Below are positions 1 to 21,110 of a stretch of DNA of 64,000 nucleotides, piece after piece. How positions within the stretch are numbered: the first letter of the stretch is position 1; each line of letters starts with the position of its first letter. This stretch comes from Sphaeroforma sirkka (Eukaryota; Opisthokonta; Ichthyosporea; Ichthyophonida). The stretch spans positions 124,001-188,000 of the forward strand of contig LUCW03001524.1 of the NCBI GenBank assembly GCA_001586965.3, given 5' to 3'. The notes under the pieces were generated by a model that was given only the letters and a program-made list of their open reading frames with translations, searched no databases and was not told where the DNA came from. The translations under genes and the position numbers were made by a program.

Positions 1-669
1 TGTGAACCACCGAGTAGCGCCATCAACAAGTAATGGCCCACGCGCAGTGAGGATGTCTTTTGGTTGTACACCACGGTAGAGCAGTTAGGATGTAACGCAG
101 AAAGGAAAGACGGTCGACTATCCCGAGTATGTATATTCTATAATATCTTCATGGTAGAAATTCAGTGGCGGACAAATCAGTTTCAGTTTTTAGCAAATCG
201 AATGATCAAGATTAAGAAATGTACTTACAGTCCCTATGTGCCTTAAGGTCTTCTTCAGAGATAATTCTCCTAGAATACTCATCTTATTTTATAATAGGCT
301 AGTTTAGTCTACAAAGACACGTGCTTGCATATCGTCTAGGTGCGCAAAACATAACTGAAGAAAGTGTACAAAAGCAGTGGGCAATCTTGCTCGGCATATA
401 GACGATACACTATACACTTATTGCTGCAAGCAAAGTTTGAGATGAAATGTACCAATTTATCATTGCATGCGCACAGCATTTGGTCCAAGCGCATATCAGA
501 GGGTAACGCATGTTTAGAGGGCGAGAAGTCAAAGATGATCGATGTTATGAACGCATCAAAGGTGTACCAATGGAAATGTAGAGTATAGGAAGGGAAATCA
601 GTGAACGTGTCCCAGTGTCGATTATGTGTCTTTTACCTTTATTACATATTACTTATATCCAGTGCAATT
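1..669. other. Intergenic, 3' flank of BUB2
   Basis: No coding region is supported here. Short open frames have no splice-consistent or family-like content. On the minus strand an AATAAA hexamer at 638-643 lies about 27 bases past the BUB2 stop codon and is a good candidate polyadenylation signal. Confidence 0.6.
638..643 (-). promoter_or_regulatory. Candidate polyadenylation signal of BUB2
   Basis: TTTATT on the plus strand reads AATAAA on the minus strand, 27 bases downstream of the BUB2 stop codon. The call rests on position and motif only. Confidence 0.4.
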
Positions 670-1270
670 CTAGAAACCACCCGCTACCACGCTCAATCCC
701 CGGGGCGTACGCCCGTCACCTTCGAGCGGTTGATGTACGAACCCCTTTGTTTGTGTGAACATATCTTGCTGCGATATACCATCATCCACCTGAACAATGT
801 GCTCCTCTGAATGTGATGTCCTGACATCGTCCAGAGGTGTGTCTATGCGACTCTGTGACAGTGTTTTGGATACATGCGGTCTGGTTGCTTGTAGTGATTC
901 TACATCCGTACTACTGCCTACTCCGTGTGCTGCAGTACCGCTGTGTGCCTGAGTATGTGCACCATTATAAAGCACTTGACCTGATTGCGGTGGGCGTGCG
1001 TGTACCTCGGTGTGTATTTGCGGTTGCGAGTGCGACATGCGCGCGTGGGTAGTTAGTTTAAGGTACAATTCGTCTGGGAGCTCTCTCGCCAGGCGTGTAG
1101 CGGTCGTGATGATGGCATGAGAATCGAGAGGTGGTAACTTTCGGAGCAAATTGGCTGGGCTGTAATGTAAATGAAAATTGGTTTTCAAAGCATAAGTGAG
1201 TATAGTTGCGTGCGCAACACAGAAATACATGTGGTGACGCACACACAAATATACACACAGACATATACAC

Positions 1271-1333
<63 letters not shown>

Positions 1334-4300
1334 GAATTCTTGTGCTTGTGAGTACAACGTACGGAGGTTGACCTTGCTAAGTGAAACCCCTCCCTCGTGG
1401 AGCAAAAATGTATATAGACTATGCTGGTGTGAACTGTGCAATACACAATAAGTAATCCCAGAATCATTCGTTATGTTAATCGACATAGCCACTTGTGCGA
1501 TGAAAGGTTGTGCACATGTGTATGGTACGGCCGTTTAGTCTTAAGCTAGTGGTCATTGTCAGTCTGATGCGTTGGCTATATAAACGCGAGGTGGACACCA
1601 ACAGTATTCACGCGCAGAATTGGGTAAATGTATTATTCATGTGCACTTGAAAACCAGAATTCCGTACCTTTTTTCTGCCAGGATCTCATCCCTTAAGCCA
1701 ATCACTTGTGCGAGTACGCATATGACGTTGAGGTGCGCTCCAAACGCGAACATAAAGTCCCATAATCTGAGGACCTCCGACAGTGGTGGGGAACCAGCCA
1801 GTAACGACATGATCGCTGCAGGTATGAACCAATTTTTGCCATGAGCACAAAAGAATGAATCATTGTATCTAGCTCACAATATTATTTGCAACCCGAACTA
1901 GCGCATAGCGACACAATAGTTGTACCGAGACACAATAGTTGTACCGAGCTGTTCATAGTTTCCCTAACAAGGGTGTGGCATTTATGACACGTGTGCTGTT
2001 GACTGTCATCGCAACCTAAAGTTGCGATCATCGCTGGCCTCCGACCTCAGAAGAGTTTTTTTAACTTCCGATGGCCCCGTGTAGTACACAACGGAGTCCT
2101 GTTGCTACAGCAGTGGACAACCACCAGAGTCGCACATTGCACAGCAGGAGAAGTGTGCCTATGTCAGCTATACGGTCCATGAGCGTGCGACATAAATCGG
2201 AAAGGAGAAAGAACTTACCTCGCGACCGCCAGTGAGAAATCCATGCGCCACAGAGGAAGACTACGAATACACACTGTACAATCCACTGATCAGTGAACGC
2301 GGACATATCCTAGTCTGCATGAAAGCGGACTACTACTGCGCTACTGCGAATAGGCTGGATTTAATACACTGTTTACTACGCCCTTACACTGAACCTGACG
2401 CGCACTTACGGGAGAAGGCATATGACTCGACGGGAATGGTTCTCAGCTTTGCGTACAGATCAGCATCGCTGTGTTTGAGGCACTCTGAGAATAGCTGCAG
2501 CCAGGAAATGCGCAGTAGTGCATATAGCACGTACAGTGAAGAATTTTAGCAGGTCCACATAAATGTGATATGCAGGCGTGATGCGTATACTTGTCGGGAC
2601 GATGTGCGTAAGTGAGGGCACGATGGGCTCACTCCAAGGATACTAAACTAAGAAGCATATGTATGAAGTAGTGGAATCACACACAGGCAATCAACCCCCC
2701 AGAGTTGAGCGTTGTAAATGATGAACGCGCAATATTAACAGTTCAGTTACGCCTGAGCATATCTCACGCAGACAGAGTATAAGCTTGACACCAGCCTTTA
2801 AAGTGATGTAGTATCGACAATCAGGACTATGCAAGGCGATAGCATTGTTTAATCAGCATGAATATAGCCTAGAACTTAAGGCAAATATTCTGTTCTGAAA
2901 GTATTTGCTAAAGTCTATTTCTACATGTCTTATCGAGCCTAATAGTACAGACATACAAATATACAATGATCGATAGAGGAGGCACCAACTCACTGCTCAC
3001 ACACCGGCACCGAGTTTATATCAACCATGGGCAGAGTAAATCCTCTTCCACAGTTCTATTGCGCATGTTATAGGCCATAGTGTTAATAACTGGAAAAGGC
3101 AATATTGAGTCGGATCTACCGCACACCAAACGAAAACAATCCACATAACTATCAAAGTGTGCTCACCTGAAGAGCTGTGTGTACTCCTGTGCAATTGGTA
3201 TCTACGTAGCTGGGTATATGTCTGTGTAAAAGCCGGTGGAAGCAATAGAAGGCATCCAGCTCAGGCATGACATAGAGGAAAGGGGCCAACAATACGTTCA
3301 TACCCTGGACGTACGATATCCTTGTATGGGTCTTATCTGGAGAAACAAGTTTTTATGATGTGGTCTTAGTTTAAAGTTGTACTATTTATTGAGCTACGGT
3401 TTCAAATAGGCATAAGACCAGTCTGATACCGGAGCACCTTTGCAGACATGTTTTTTCTCTCGTACAACTGAGCGTGCACAATTTGCGAGGAATGCTTTAT
3501 GTGAACTATCACAGAAAGGGACGAGTATACAGCCGATATATACCACTCACGCAAAATCATCACCGTGTAACCAAAGAACAGCTAAAGTGACAAAGCGCGC
3601 TTTAGTCACAACCAACCAGAACTAAACTCCGCCGTGTGCACTCACCTCCCACCATCTTATGCGCAAGGGCATTTAAACCTCTTGTAATTTCATTTTCGTC
3701 CACGCGCTGTCTAAATTCGGTGTCGTTTTTAAAAGTGCGGAACACGTCGTTCTTTATCTTATCTGTATCAAAGAAATAGGTTTGCGGAAAGGATGTCATC
3801 AGCTAAGTGCTCACCATACGAACACTAAACATACAGTAAGTACTGGAAAACGCAACATTTCGACAGAGGCCTCATTCAAAGAAGTGTCAGCAGTGAGAAT
3901 GGCGCACTCATCGAATGCGACTTAAAACTATCACTGAATCACGAAGTAGTGGCAAGTACTAGTATTTGATTCCCGGCTGTATGTGGTATCGATCGAACAC
4001 GTTGTGAGGTATAGTACAGCACCGACGCATTCACATACCATGAACTTGGGAACGTCCCTTGGACACCAACGAGACATATTCGTCGCCTGTCGTCGTGCAT
4101 TAAAGATATCGTTAGTAAAGTGGCCCTGGCTGCAAAATAAGTGATGACAGATGTAGATCACCTGGTATCCATCTAAGCTCGTACGGTGTGGTGCGGCAGG
4201 AGATAGCTTGTTCTAATTCAGCCACGAGGCAGACTACATACTTATCTTGGATCAATATGACAGGACAGTGCGCTCGAGCATGGCGTAGTGTTATCTGTAG

Positions 4301-5520
4301 ACTGGTATTTCAGTGCGCCTGACATAGTATGCCGATAAGATAAACGCGTGTATGCGACGAATACTAGTTGGTGGACCATTGACCATAATACTTTGGACTT
4401 GGAACGAGAGGTTACTGCACCAGAAATTACGGTGTAGGGCGCACAGCTACTTTCAACTGTATTGATATGCATACTATATGATAGGCTACCGCACCAGATG
4501 TGGCACCATAGTCAACCACGAACAACGTAAAGTTTGACCGCTATGAACAATCGGCGCACCTAGTATGAGTAATTGGTATAGTCTGAACAGAACGTTACCG
4601 CAGGGAGAACTGATTATACCACACCCAACTGGTACAAAACAACTGGACAGGATGTCCGAATCAACTGGGCATGCAAATCGATTTATTGTTTTAAGAACAA
4701 GAAGGCAGAAGTACTCATATGAAGTATTGATTTGTTAACAGCCAACTCGATTTACCGAAGATGGCAAATAAGTGCACTCGATACGATGTACCAATACATC
4801 GGATCTGTGTTTCAATTCAACCAGTTGAGATTGAAACGAACCTGACACGGTACGATGGCATACTAGACCCCATATCTGTTATCAGAAAATTTCATATTGA
4901 GACACAGGCTAAAATATAGCGATACACCGGACCGATAGCTCAGATCGCTGCCTTTATGAGTTCAGGCTGGAAAGAAAACTAGTGCAACTGATATATATCA
5001 ATAAGAGAGGGTATTGTACCTGAGATGGTCTCCACTTGGAGCAGTATTTTCCATAGCTGTCCGCGGAGAGTACAGCATTGTTCACCATTGCTGTGGTCCT
5101 ATGTGAAACATCGATAGCGATATGAGTTAGGGACGGGATGTACGATTGGGTTAGTAGTGGTGGAAACTAAGCGATAACTGTACAGCCTATACAAGAGACT
5201 TGACATGATGTGCTATTTGTGCGACAATTGTGAGGGTTGAGATTATGTACAGGAGAGTGGATGGAAGCGTGGGCGAGATGAGCTATACATATAGTTGATT
5301 TTACAACAGGCATCATATGCCGATCCTCTCACCATTGCACAATGGTATGATAATGTCCGTTTAAAGGGGCGAGAAAATGACTGGTGGAGAGGATCCTCTA
5401 TCAGGCGATAAATTACCTATTACGAGTAGCTCCCCCTACCCCAACGTAAAATCTCACCTTTTGGTTTAGTATTATATTTGACACTTATTTCGTCCGTTAT
5501 GCCATGGAGAATGTGAGTAA

Positions 5521-5613
<93 letters not shown>

Positions 5614-5639
5614 AGATGTATATATATATACAAATACAA

Positions 5640-5699
<60 letters not shown>

Positions 5700-6187
5700 A
5701 AATACATACATTTATATAGATGCACACAACACACACACACACACGTTTATATATATATATATGTCAACATACACATATAATATGTAATATTATAATAATA
5801 TAATATATTATGCATATACATATATATATATTAATATAATAACATATATATAATATACCATACCAACATATAATATTATATATATAATTATATATGTTCG
5901 GCACATATCATATAATATATACATATATTAATACATATAATAATATATAATATGTATATAATATATAATATATATATATGTATAATATTATATATATATA
6001 TACATATGCATTATATATACATTTATATGGATGATTATACGTCTGATTGGGATATAACATATAATAATCCAATATATATATATATGTTGCTCTCTTACAC
6101 ACACACGTATGCACACACGTATGTATATGTATATACATATATGTATATAATATATAATACTATATATATATATGTTTAAAAAATGTG

Positions 6188-6229
<42 letters not shown>

Positions 6230-6260
6230 ATACATATATATATAATATATATACATATGT

Positions 6261-6353
<93 letters not shown>

Positions 6354-6406
6354 TATATATTATATGTATGTGCAATATTATTGATGTGTATATTATGTTT
6401 AATGTA

Positions 6407-6484
<78 letters not shown>

Positions 6485-6706
6485 ATTTGTTTTTTTAATG
6501 AAGGAAGATATAAGTTCTGAACGTTGAAATATTCCTACCTCTTCCGGCAGTGGTTGCAGTAAAACTTGCTGCCGAATTTGCCTAAGTATATCTTCTTGTG
6601 AGTCTTTGTCGCGAGATCCCCTCTCTATCTGCAGTTGGTACCACCTTCTTAAATCGTCTGATGATTTTAGAACAAGTGCAGGCATAGCTTCGCCCATCAT
6701 GATCAT
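670..6706 (-). CDS. BUB2: Bub2/Cdc16-type TBC-domain GTPase-activating protein
   Basis: Eight exons on the minus strand: 6706-6539, 5098-5020, 4086-4039, 3762-3646, 3336-3167, 2494-2410, 1815-1668 and 1159-670. All junctions are GT-AG and the phases join, giving 1305 nt and 434 residues. The TBC domain covers about residues 66-300. It shows the arginine finger in IKNDVFRT (Arg ~107) and the glutamine finger in YVQGMN (Gln ~148). The stretch [20 protein letters not shown] and the later [20 protein letters not shown] are typical of Bub2/Cdc16 rather than other TBC proteins. In yeasts this protein, with Bfa1/Byr4, is the GAP for Tem1/Spg1 and holds back mitotic exit or septation. The roughly 135-residue C-terminal tail is polar and unlike the family. 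The start is the first of three close ATGs (6706). Intron 1 (6538-5099) holds a large microsatellite field. The gene is divergent from DARS2. Confidence 0.88.
1272..1331. repeat. (TA)n microsatellite in the last BUB2 intron
   Basis: About 30 TA units preceded by CA-rich sequence (from about 1230), within the intron 1667-1160. Long open frames through it are repeat artefacts. Confidence 0.9.
5523..6482. repeat. Compound microsatellite field, BUB2 intron 1
   Basis: Nearly 1 kb of low-complexity sequence: (TA)n at 5523-5610, (TA)n at 5644-5696, degenerate AT/ATAC sequence to about 6190, (TA)n at 6190-6222 and 6268-6349, then an uninterrupted (TG)n at about 6410-6482. It makes up most of the first BUB2 intron and gives rise to spurious Tyr-Ile open frames on both strands. 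Confidence 0.9.
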
Positions 6707-7672
6707 TCAATATCAAAATTTCATATGCAGTATCTCACTTTAATTCTGATTTTTGTCAAATGACCCACTGAAGAACAACCCTAGTCCACCCTTATCCTTC
6801 GAGTATTTCTATGCCACTGACATTGCCGGCTTTCCTTCAATGAGTCTACTATAATTTTGTGATATCCGGGTATCTCAATCACAACGAACGAGTATGGTTC
6901 TTAAAAGTTTGCGTGCGCTCCAGAACAATATCACAAGTTATCAAATCTCATCTATATATTGGAATATTCATTAGTAAGAGCTGTTAATTATAAAGATCTC
7001 TTATCTGCAGCTACTATGTAGTTCATGATTGTCAAGGTGACAAGCCCAAGATACCAAACTCTCTTGCTTATTTTTGTGATATCCCGCCAATTACTGATGT
7101 TGAAAGATAAGGATATACGACGGTAGTAAACTTCACACTTTCCGACAATCAGGCAGTATAAAATCTCAAAATGAATAATTCCCAGAAGCAATTTACGACG
7201 ACTATCTGAACACCACATTCTTTGTCGTAAAGTCGTCATCGGAAAAGTAAACCCCGCAGTGGCCCGGGAGCATATAAAATGTGCGATGTAGTGTAGTGAT
7301 TCACAATGTTAGGTTATGATCAGTTTCATCGTGGCACATCAACACAGGGTTTCCCTCCATACTGTCGTGAGCAGTCTGTAGTCTGCTGCTATAAGCTTCA
7401 TTTCAATATCGCCAGAAGCAACGAATTCTATCAAGCTTGGCAGTACTTAATACTAGTCCCTCCTCGTGTAGTCTCAAACTCCATATCAACTCTCATATTG
7501 AATGGAGGTCGTTCATTTTGAGGAATTTTGCGCCCGCTATAGTCTATATTCCCGCTATCCTAATTTAAACTTCTGGCCTTATCCACATGCGATTGAAACG
7601 AGAACACCGACACATATGATCGAACAGTGAAAACAAGCAACCATATCAGCCACTATGTCTATTGCATATAGT
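6707..7672. promoter_or_regulatory. Divergent intergenic region between BUB2 and DARS2
   Basis: About 0.97 kb separates the two start codons, so both promoters should lie here. A TATAAAA-like string is at about 7274-7280 on the plus strand. No coding content is supported; the open frames at 6988-7239 (minus) and 7306-7521 (plus) have no recognisable family features. Confidence 0.4.
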
Positions 7673-16016
<8,344 letters not shown>

Positions 16017-16795
16017 TACCACCACTGAAGTGAAAATGGCACTATCGATGCATAGGAGATGGACCTAATCGTAGCACGGAAATCCGATCATGATCGCACA
16101 ATAGTTTACAAAATGGATGTGAATCACGTTTCGACCTCTCAAGTTGCATCGATACCTACGTGTGAAAAGTAGTGGTGACTGGCTAATAATACAGTAGAAT
16201 TGTCAGCATTCAGGCAGCTCGTGTATCTGTGACGTAAAAATAGGGTATCATACTTAAGTGGATAAATATGGCTGCTTCAGACAACCACCCAGGCGAAAGA
16301 ATTTGCCGACGATGAGAGTCAATCAGAGCACATACGCCAGCTCGTGGATTAATCGACACAAGAGCGAAAGAAAGTTATTGCCGCAAAGAACTTCATTTTC
16401 TTAGAGATATTTCTCAGATTTGTCCGCAAATTTTATCAGGCTCAGACCTTGCAAATGACCGAGTTCCTGGAAGTTATATGCGTTGCTGCAACAATGCGGT
16501 AGTTCACAATGCTGTTGGGTTTAAATAGCGCTCTGCTCAGTATGCAATAGATATCAACTCTTGACGCTTAATTTAGAACATCGCAGTAAAATGCCTGAAC
16601 AGAACCCTGAAAACATCTACCTTGCTCACATATATGAGCTCTGCTTATCATGAGACGAGTTTCAAGTTTGATACTAAATTCTTTATTCATAATGTTTTTG
16701 TATACGTCAATAAGATATCACACTCAAGTTCGAGCTTCACAATTGATGTTAGCATATCCGCTGCGCTTCACAGCTAAGGTACGGGGTTTCACCAT
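16017..16795. other. Intergenic between DARS2 and the LEA-like gene
   Basis: The 3' ends of the two genes face each other. A TTTATT (AATAAA on minus) at 16682-16687 lies about 110 bases past the stop of the minus-strand gene at 16796-17110 and may be its poly(A) signal. No coding content is seen. Confidence 0.5.
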
Positions 16796-17110
16796 TTAGG
16801 CAGAGGCGGTGGTGGTATCCTTGGTGGTGTCGGTATCCTTGGTGGTGTTGCTGTTGTCCTGCACGGATTCCTTTGCATCTTGAGCGGCATCTTTCAGGTC
16901 GTTCTTCGCGCTGTTTGCCGTGTTGCTCGCTTTTTCTGCTTTGTACCCAGCACAGTCGCCAGCCCGATCGACCGTGTCCGCAGCTTTCTGGCTGGTGGAC
17001 TTCTCGCCGTACACGGCTTGGCTGACAGTATCACTCACGGTGTTCATGGCGCTGGTGGCTGCCTCCTTAATGTCGGTCACAGTGTTTGAGTTGGCGGCGT
17101 TGGAAGACAT
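16796..17110 (-). CDS. Small hydrophilic LEA-like protein
   Basis: One exon, 104 residues, ATG at 17110. The protein is almost devoid of hydrophobic clusters and rich in Ala, Asp, Lys, Thr, Ser and Asn. Its middle (about residues 35-80) has Lys/Ala/Asp-rich stretches such as AEKASNTANSAKNDLKDAAQ that would form an amphipathic helix, as in group 3 late-embryogenesis-abundant proteins and the small stress-induced proteins of fungi. The end repeats a TKDT motif. Such proteins are usually cytosolic, disordered when hydrated and induced by desiccation or nutrient stress. Codon use looks coding and the frame is open only on this strand with this bias. No signal peptide or membrane segment is present. 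The family assignment is by composition only. Confidence 0.6.
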   Translation of the reverse strand: MSSNAANSNTVTDIKEAATSAMNTVSDTVSQAVYGEKSTSQKAADTVDRAGDCAGYKAEKASNTANSAKNDLKDAAQDAKESVQDNSNTTKDTDTTKDTTTASA

Positions 17111-19476
17111 ATTGGAGATTTGTTGATCAATTTATACTTTGCAGTGCTGTATTTTTGATGGATTGGCGTAGTAAACAGATTTCACTCTCCTTTTATACTT
17201 TTTTGTACGTTTTGTATAAGCTGTGACGATGACAAGTTTTAAAATACGACCACATATCGGTTTGGAAACACCTCTGTGGCCTGAGGGCCCTGACTGACTT
17301 GAGACTCGTTTCCCCGTCCCCGGTTCCCCTACCATTTGACGGTACTCTTCAGTTTATTGTAAATACTGTCTAACGCTATAAATTTATACACGAGACAATG
17401 AACACAAATGTTTTTTTCCTTGACATGACAGAATTTAATTGGGCTATGATTAAATGTGACTTTGGCAACTGCATTTTGCGTACGCAATAAAAAGATGAAA
17501 TCGATGATAGAGTTGAGAAACAACTGATGATTCAATATTATTGGTTTGTTTTAACCTTCGTCTGTGGCAAAGTCGAGTCGGAACTTGGAAGTGAGAAGTC
17601 AGAGTGTCAGACTCAGACTCAGAACTCTGAAGTCAAGACGCAGCAGGAGTTAGGACTCAGAACTCAGGATTCAGGTAAGTCAGGAGTCAGGACTGAGGAC
17701 AGATACATATGGATGATATGGTGCGGTGGGCCTGGTGCAGTCGCAAAAGATGATATGTTGCCGAATTGCCGATTGTGCTTTACTTTACTGCTTTTACCCT
17801 TTTGTTGTTCGTGATATTTTGATTGGCAAAGTCGAGACTCAAGTATTTATCATTTGCACTCGGCGTCTCAGCCGACAGGCTGGACCAAAGCGCCACATTC
17901 CTATCATGCGCCAATGTTTGTATCTACGATATTTTTAATACTTGATACGTATCTATTATATTCCATACGTTTCTCAGCAAACTCTAGTCCCTACTTTTAG
18001 TATAAGAAAATTTATTACGAACACAATTCTTTGGAGACATGCAATCTCATACCCGCCGATTGTGTGCCCGAAAAGCTTTGCAACCTCGCTTATTTTCATG
18101 TATTATCGTGCAAGAGTGATTTTGTAATCTCGTATTGCACAGAAATAGAATGTGTCGTTTGAAGTGTGGCTAGCTTTCTTCACGTTGCGATTTCATTGCT
18201 AGATATTGATAGTTGTGTTTCTACATAGTGTGCTGACCCTTCATGATTGTTCGTCTTTTTGAATTGTAGATGCAATACCCGGTGAAAATGTTAAGAACAT
18301 GTATATGTTATATCCCTCATGTAGGTTAATAATCTGTGTGTTGCCTTCAATAGGAATGCATTATATTTCCTCCTTGTTTGTATGTTAGTTGATTGTGAAT
18401 ATTATAATCGCAGCTCCAACCCCCAAGTGCATTACATTGAATATACATGCATAGATAATAAATGTAGAATCCTATCATAGATGTGCTATTAAATCGTATA
18501 AACACTACGGACTTGATATTGTGTGACCATGTGAGAAACATGCGCAATATATTAATACTTCGATCCATGTATCAATAATCTAGTATATGTGAACAAGTAT
18601 ATCGTATAAGAAGAAAGTGCAATGTCCATAGCTTTATGCATTCTCGCCACTTTATTCATGCAGCACTTTCCTATCATGAGCACGTATGTTTATTTACCAA
18701 GAGTTTTGCATAACCTTCGTTTTCCTTTACATCTATCTTATTTTCAACATATGCCGACGTGTCCTGTAGTCTGTATACTCTCATCTCCCAGGTGCAATGT
18801 ATTGCACCATGCAAATCCAGCTGTCAATCTACCCTACTCATGTCCCACATTTAAAAGTAGAGTTGTCAGTTGGCTATATAGATCACAATTAATACTAGAC
18901 TAAGCACGGATTGAAAACCGAGTATCGCTGCCCAAATCGCTGGCAGTGTCCGATTTCATACTTGGGTGCATATTAAAGTGGAGGACAGGAACCTCTCGTG
19001 TTCTTGTTCTCCGGTAAGCAAGCCACTCTGTCCGACCTCTCAGACACTGCAAGTAGCAACGCTTCTATGAACCTTGCTTAAATTTAGCCTCTTTTGACCA
19101 GAAGGGATTGTTAGTCAAGTTCACCCAGAAACATAGATTAGAGCTTCTTTGTAAACTCACTGTTGTACGGGATTGCTGATGATCATTCCACAAGTATTAA
19201 AGCGATGTTAAAATACTCACTTGTATGATTCCTTTCGAAAATCATGCCTTGCAGCTGATGCTTCGCTTGCTGAATGATATAAAGATGCTACACGCGTAAT
19301 ATACAGCCATATCGTCTCGCAGTGCGGCTACACAATCGATTTATATCTGTGTCATGTACACGCATGAAACCATTATCACTTACATGGCCCACGCCTTGTT
19401 ATTGTAAACACTAGACACCAGTGCATCATTGACGTATGGTTGTCATTCATTGTGAGACTCGCTCATCATCCTGGCA
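17111..19476. other. Intergenic, with a short GACTCAG-rich stretch
   Basis: No gene is supported. At about 17575-17700 the sequence is built from variants of CAGGACTCAG/CAGACTCAGAA. The open frame at 18622-18903 has no splice-consistent or family-like content. Confidence 0.5.
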
Positions 19477-21110
19477 TCAGCTGCCTTCGTTTGGTTGGGT
19501 TTCTGCACTCGTTGACGCTTCTGCGCTCAACCGCTTCTTCTTGGCCTGTTTGTATAGTTTGTCCGCTTTCCTCTTTTTCAGTTTGTCCATTTTCTTCTGG
19601 GCCTTAGGGTCGATCCCGTGTATGTGCTGGGTGACCTTTAGTGCCAATAGTTTTCTTGCTTCCTTGCGATTCTGTGCTTGCGATCGGCCCATCTGACACT
19701 GTATCGGACATGGTGCAGGTTTCTATTGAATCACCACGTCAAGCTAAGGTGAACCGAACTAAGCTGAGAACCCGCTATACTGTTCCCGAGTCGTCAGGGC
19801 TGCCATATCAGCAGGTAACGCACTATATAAAACTCTGAAGTTGAGCATACTAAATCGGTACATTACACCAGATCTTGCAACTGCACAGCAGCCTTCAAGG
19901 TTACATACTCTTGTAGAACACAGTCACAGAATAAAGCATTTCAAAACGCGATTGAGAACAAAATACTCACAAATACACTCATCAATCACACGGTAGGCCA
20001 CATACATGAACGACAACCCCCGTGGGAATGTGCTTGAGCACAACTTGACTATTCGTCTTATTAATCTTTTGCCCACCTGGACCGTTTCCCTTTACGAACT
20101 GCTCTTCGATGTCAACTTCATCCACCTCCATGACTATCACCGTATCTTCCCATTTGGGTCTCTTTTCCTTTTTCGGCTTCTTGGCTCTTTTAGGCTTAAC
20201 ATAATCTGTAAAACAAAAAGCCGCTTTCATTTATTTAGGAAACCTGACAAGCGATACACGCGAGCACCACATCAGGACTCGCAAAACCATGAACACACGA
20301 AAGACAGAAACGCATTTTGAAGCAATACAGCAAATCGTACAAATTTCTAAACATGAACGAGCATCTTCGTATTCTGCCACATCTAAATACTTTTTTACAA
20401 ATTTATCGGTGCAAGTCACTGCCGAGATATCACCGTGCACACCAGTCTTAGAACCGATATCGCACTATACTTAACCAGATATGTATAGTCTTAAATATGC
20501 TTACGAGAGCAGCCTTCAGTATATGGCCACGATCACAATATAAAAATTGAAGCAGAGGACGGAAGAAGAGTATATATCAAATCTTGTGTACACATTTGCG
20601 AATTTACATAATATCAGTTACTAATACAGAGCTTTAAATACGCTCTTCGTGGCCTTGCAAGAACACACCTTCGCCCGTGTGTAGATCTTGAGTTCTTTCT
20701 ATAGTATCGTTCTGTGTGATACTACTCTTTTCGCTTAAGGTGGCGTGTTCGTTTTCCCGTGACTCTCCTTGTGAATGCACGAAACTCACAGTATGCAGTG
20801 AATCGCTATTAAAGGAGTTTGGGGCGTCTGATTGACGTTGCATATGAGCAAGCGTGTGGAATGTGGGTCGTTGATATCGAGTCACGCTTTTCAGATATGT
20901 ACGAGGTTCTTCCAGAGGTACATTGTGTACGCATCGATAATATCGTCGCTGAAGGTGTGTGCTTGTTCCATTATTGTGTGAAGGTTCTGAGTTCCTATAC
21001 TGTTTACCGGCATAGGAATGAGGGGCGATCAAAGGTGCTATCATCAGAGACTGTAGCGTTGAGTGGCTTCGAGGGCCATTGAAAGCTCTGCGACAGGTCA
21101 AGGGAAACAT
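19477..21110 (-). CDS. MTRFR: Mitochondrial translation release factor in rescue (class I RF-like, GGQ domain)
   Basis: Three exons on minus: 21110-20669, 20205-20006, 19698-19477. Donor AAG|GTGTGT and the joined phases give 864 nt, 287 residues. It is the C12orf65/MTRFR type. In animals the protein, with MTRES1, frees peptidyl-tRNA from split mitochondrial large subunits. Residues 179-205 ([20 protein letters not shown]) carry the catalytic GGQ at about 191-193. The following [12 protein letters not shown], then [13 protein letters not shown], complete the hydrolase domain. The C-terminus is a Lys-rich tail ([20 protein letters not shown]), also a family trait and a likely ribosome-binding helix. 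Residues 1-147 are far longer than the usual presequence; [15 protein letters not shown] at the start looks like a mitochondrial targeting signal. The acceptor at 19698 was chosen because it restores the length of the conserved block. Confidence 0.88.

Noticed and set aside
670-1467. 265-residue minus-strand open frame running through the (TA)n array
   Set aside because: Only the part up to 1159 is coding (last BUB2 exon). The rest is intron and microsatellite.
3811-3838. Possible small BUB2 exon with good splice sites
   Set aside because: In the phase that would fit it contains a stop codon. The exon at 4039-4086 fits phase, length and sequence instead.
5420-6520. Tyr-Ile repeat proteins on both strands
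   Set aside because: Direct translation of (TA)n and (TG)n arrays.
7306-7521. 71-residue frame in the BUB2-DARS2 intergenic region
   Set aside because: No recognisable family, no splice link to DARS2 in phase, and codon use not distinctive.
18622-18903. 93-residue plus-strand frame with hydrophobic stretches
   Set aside because: Random-looking composition, no splice support and no family resemblance.
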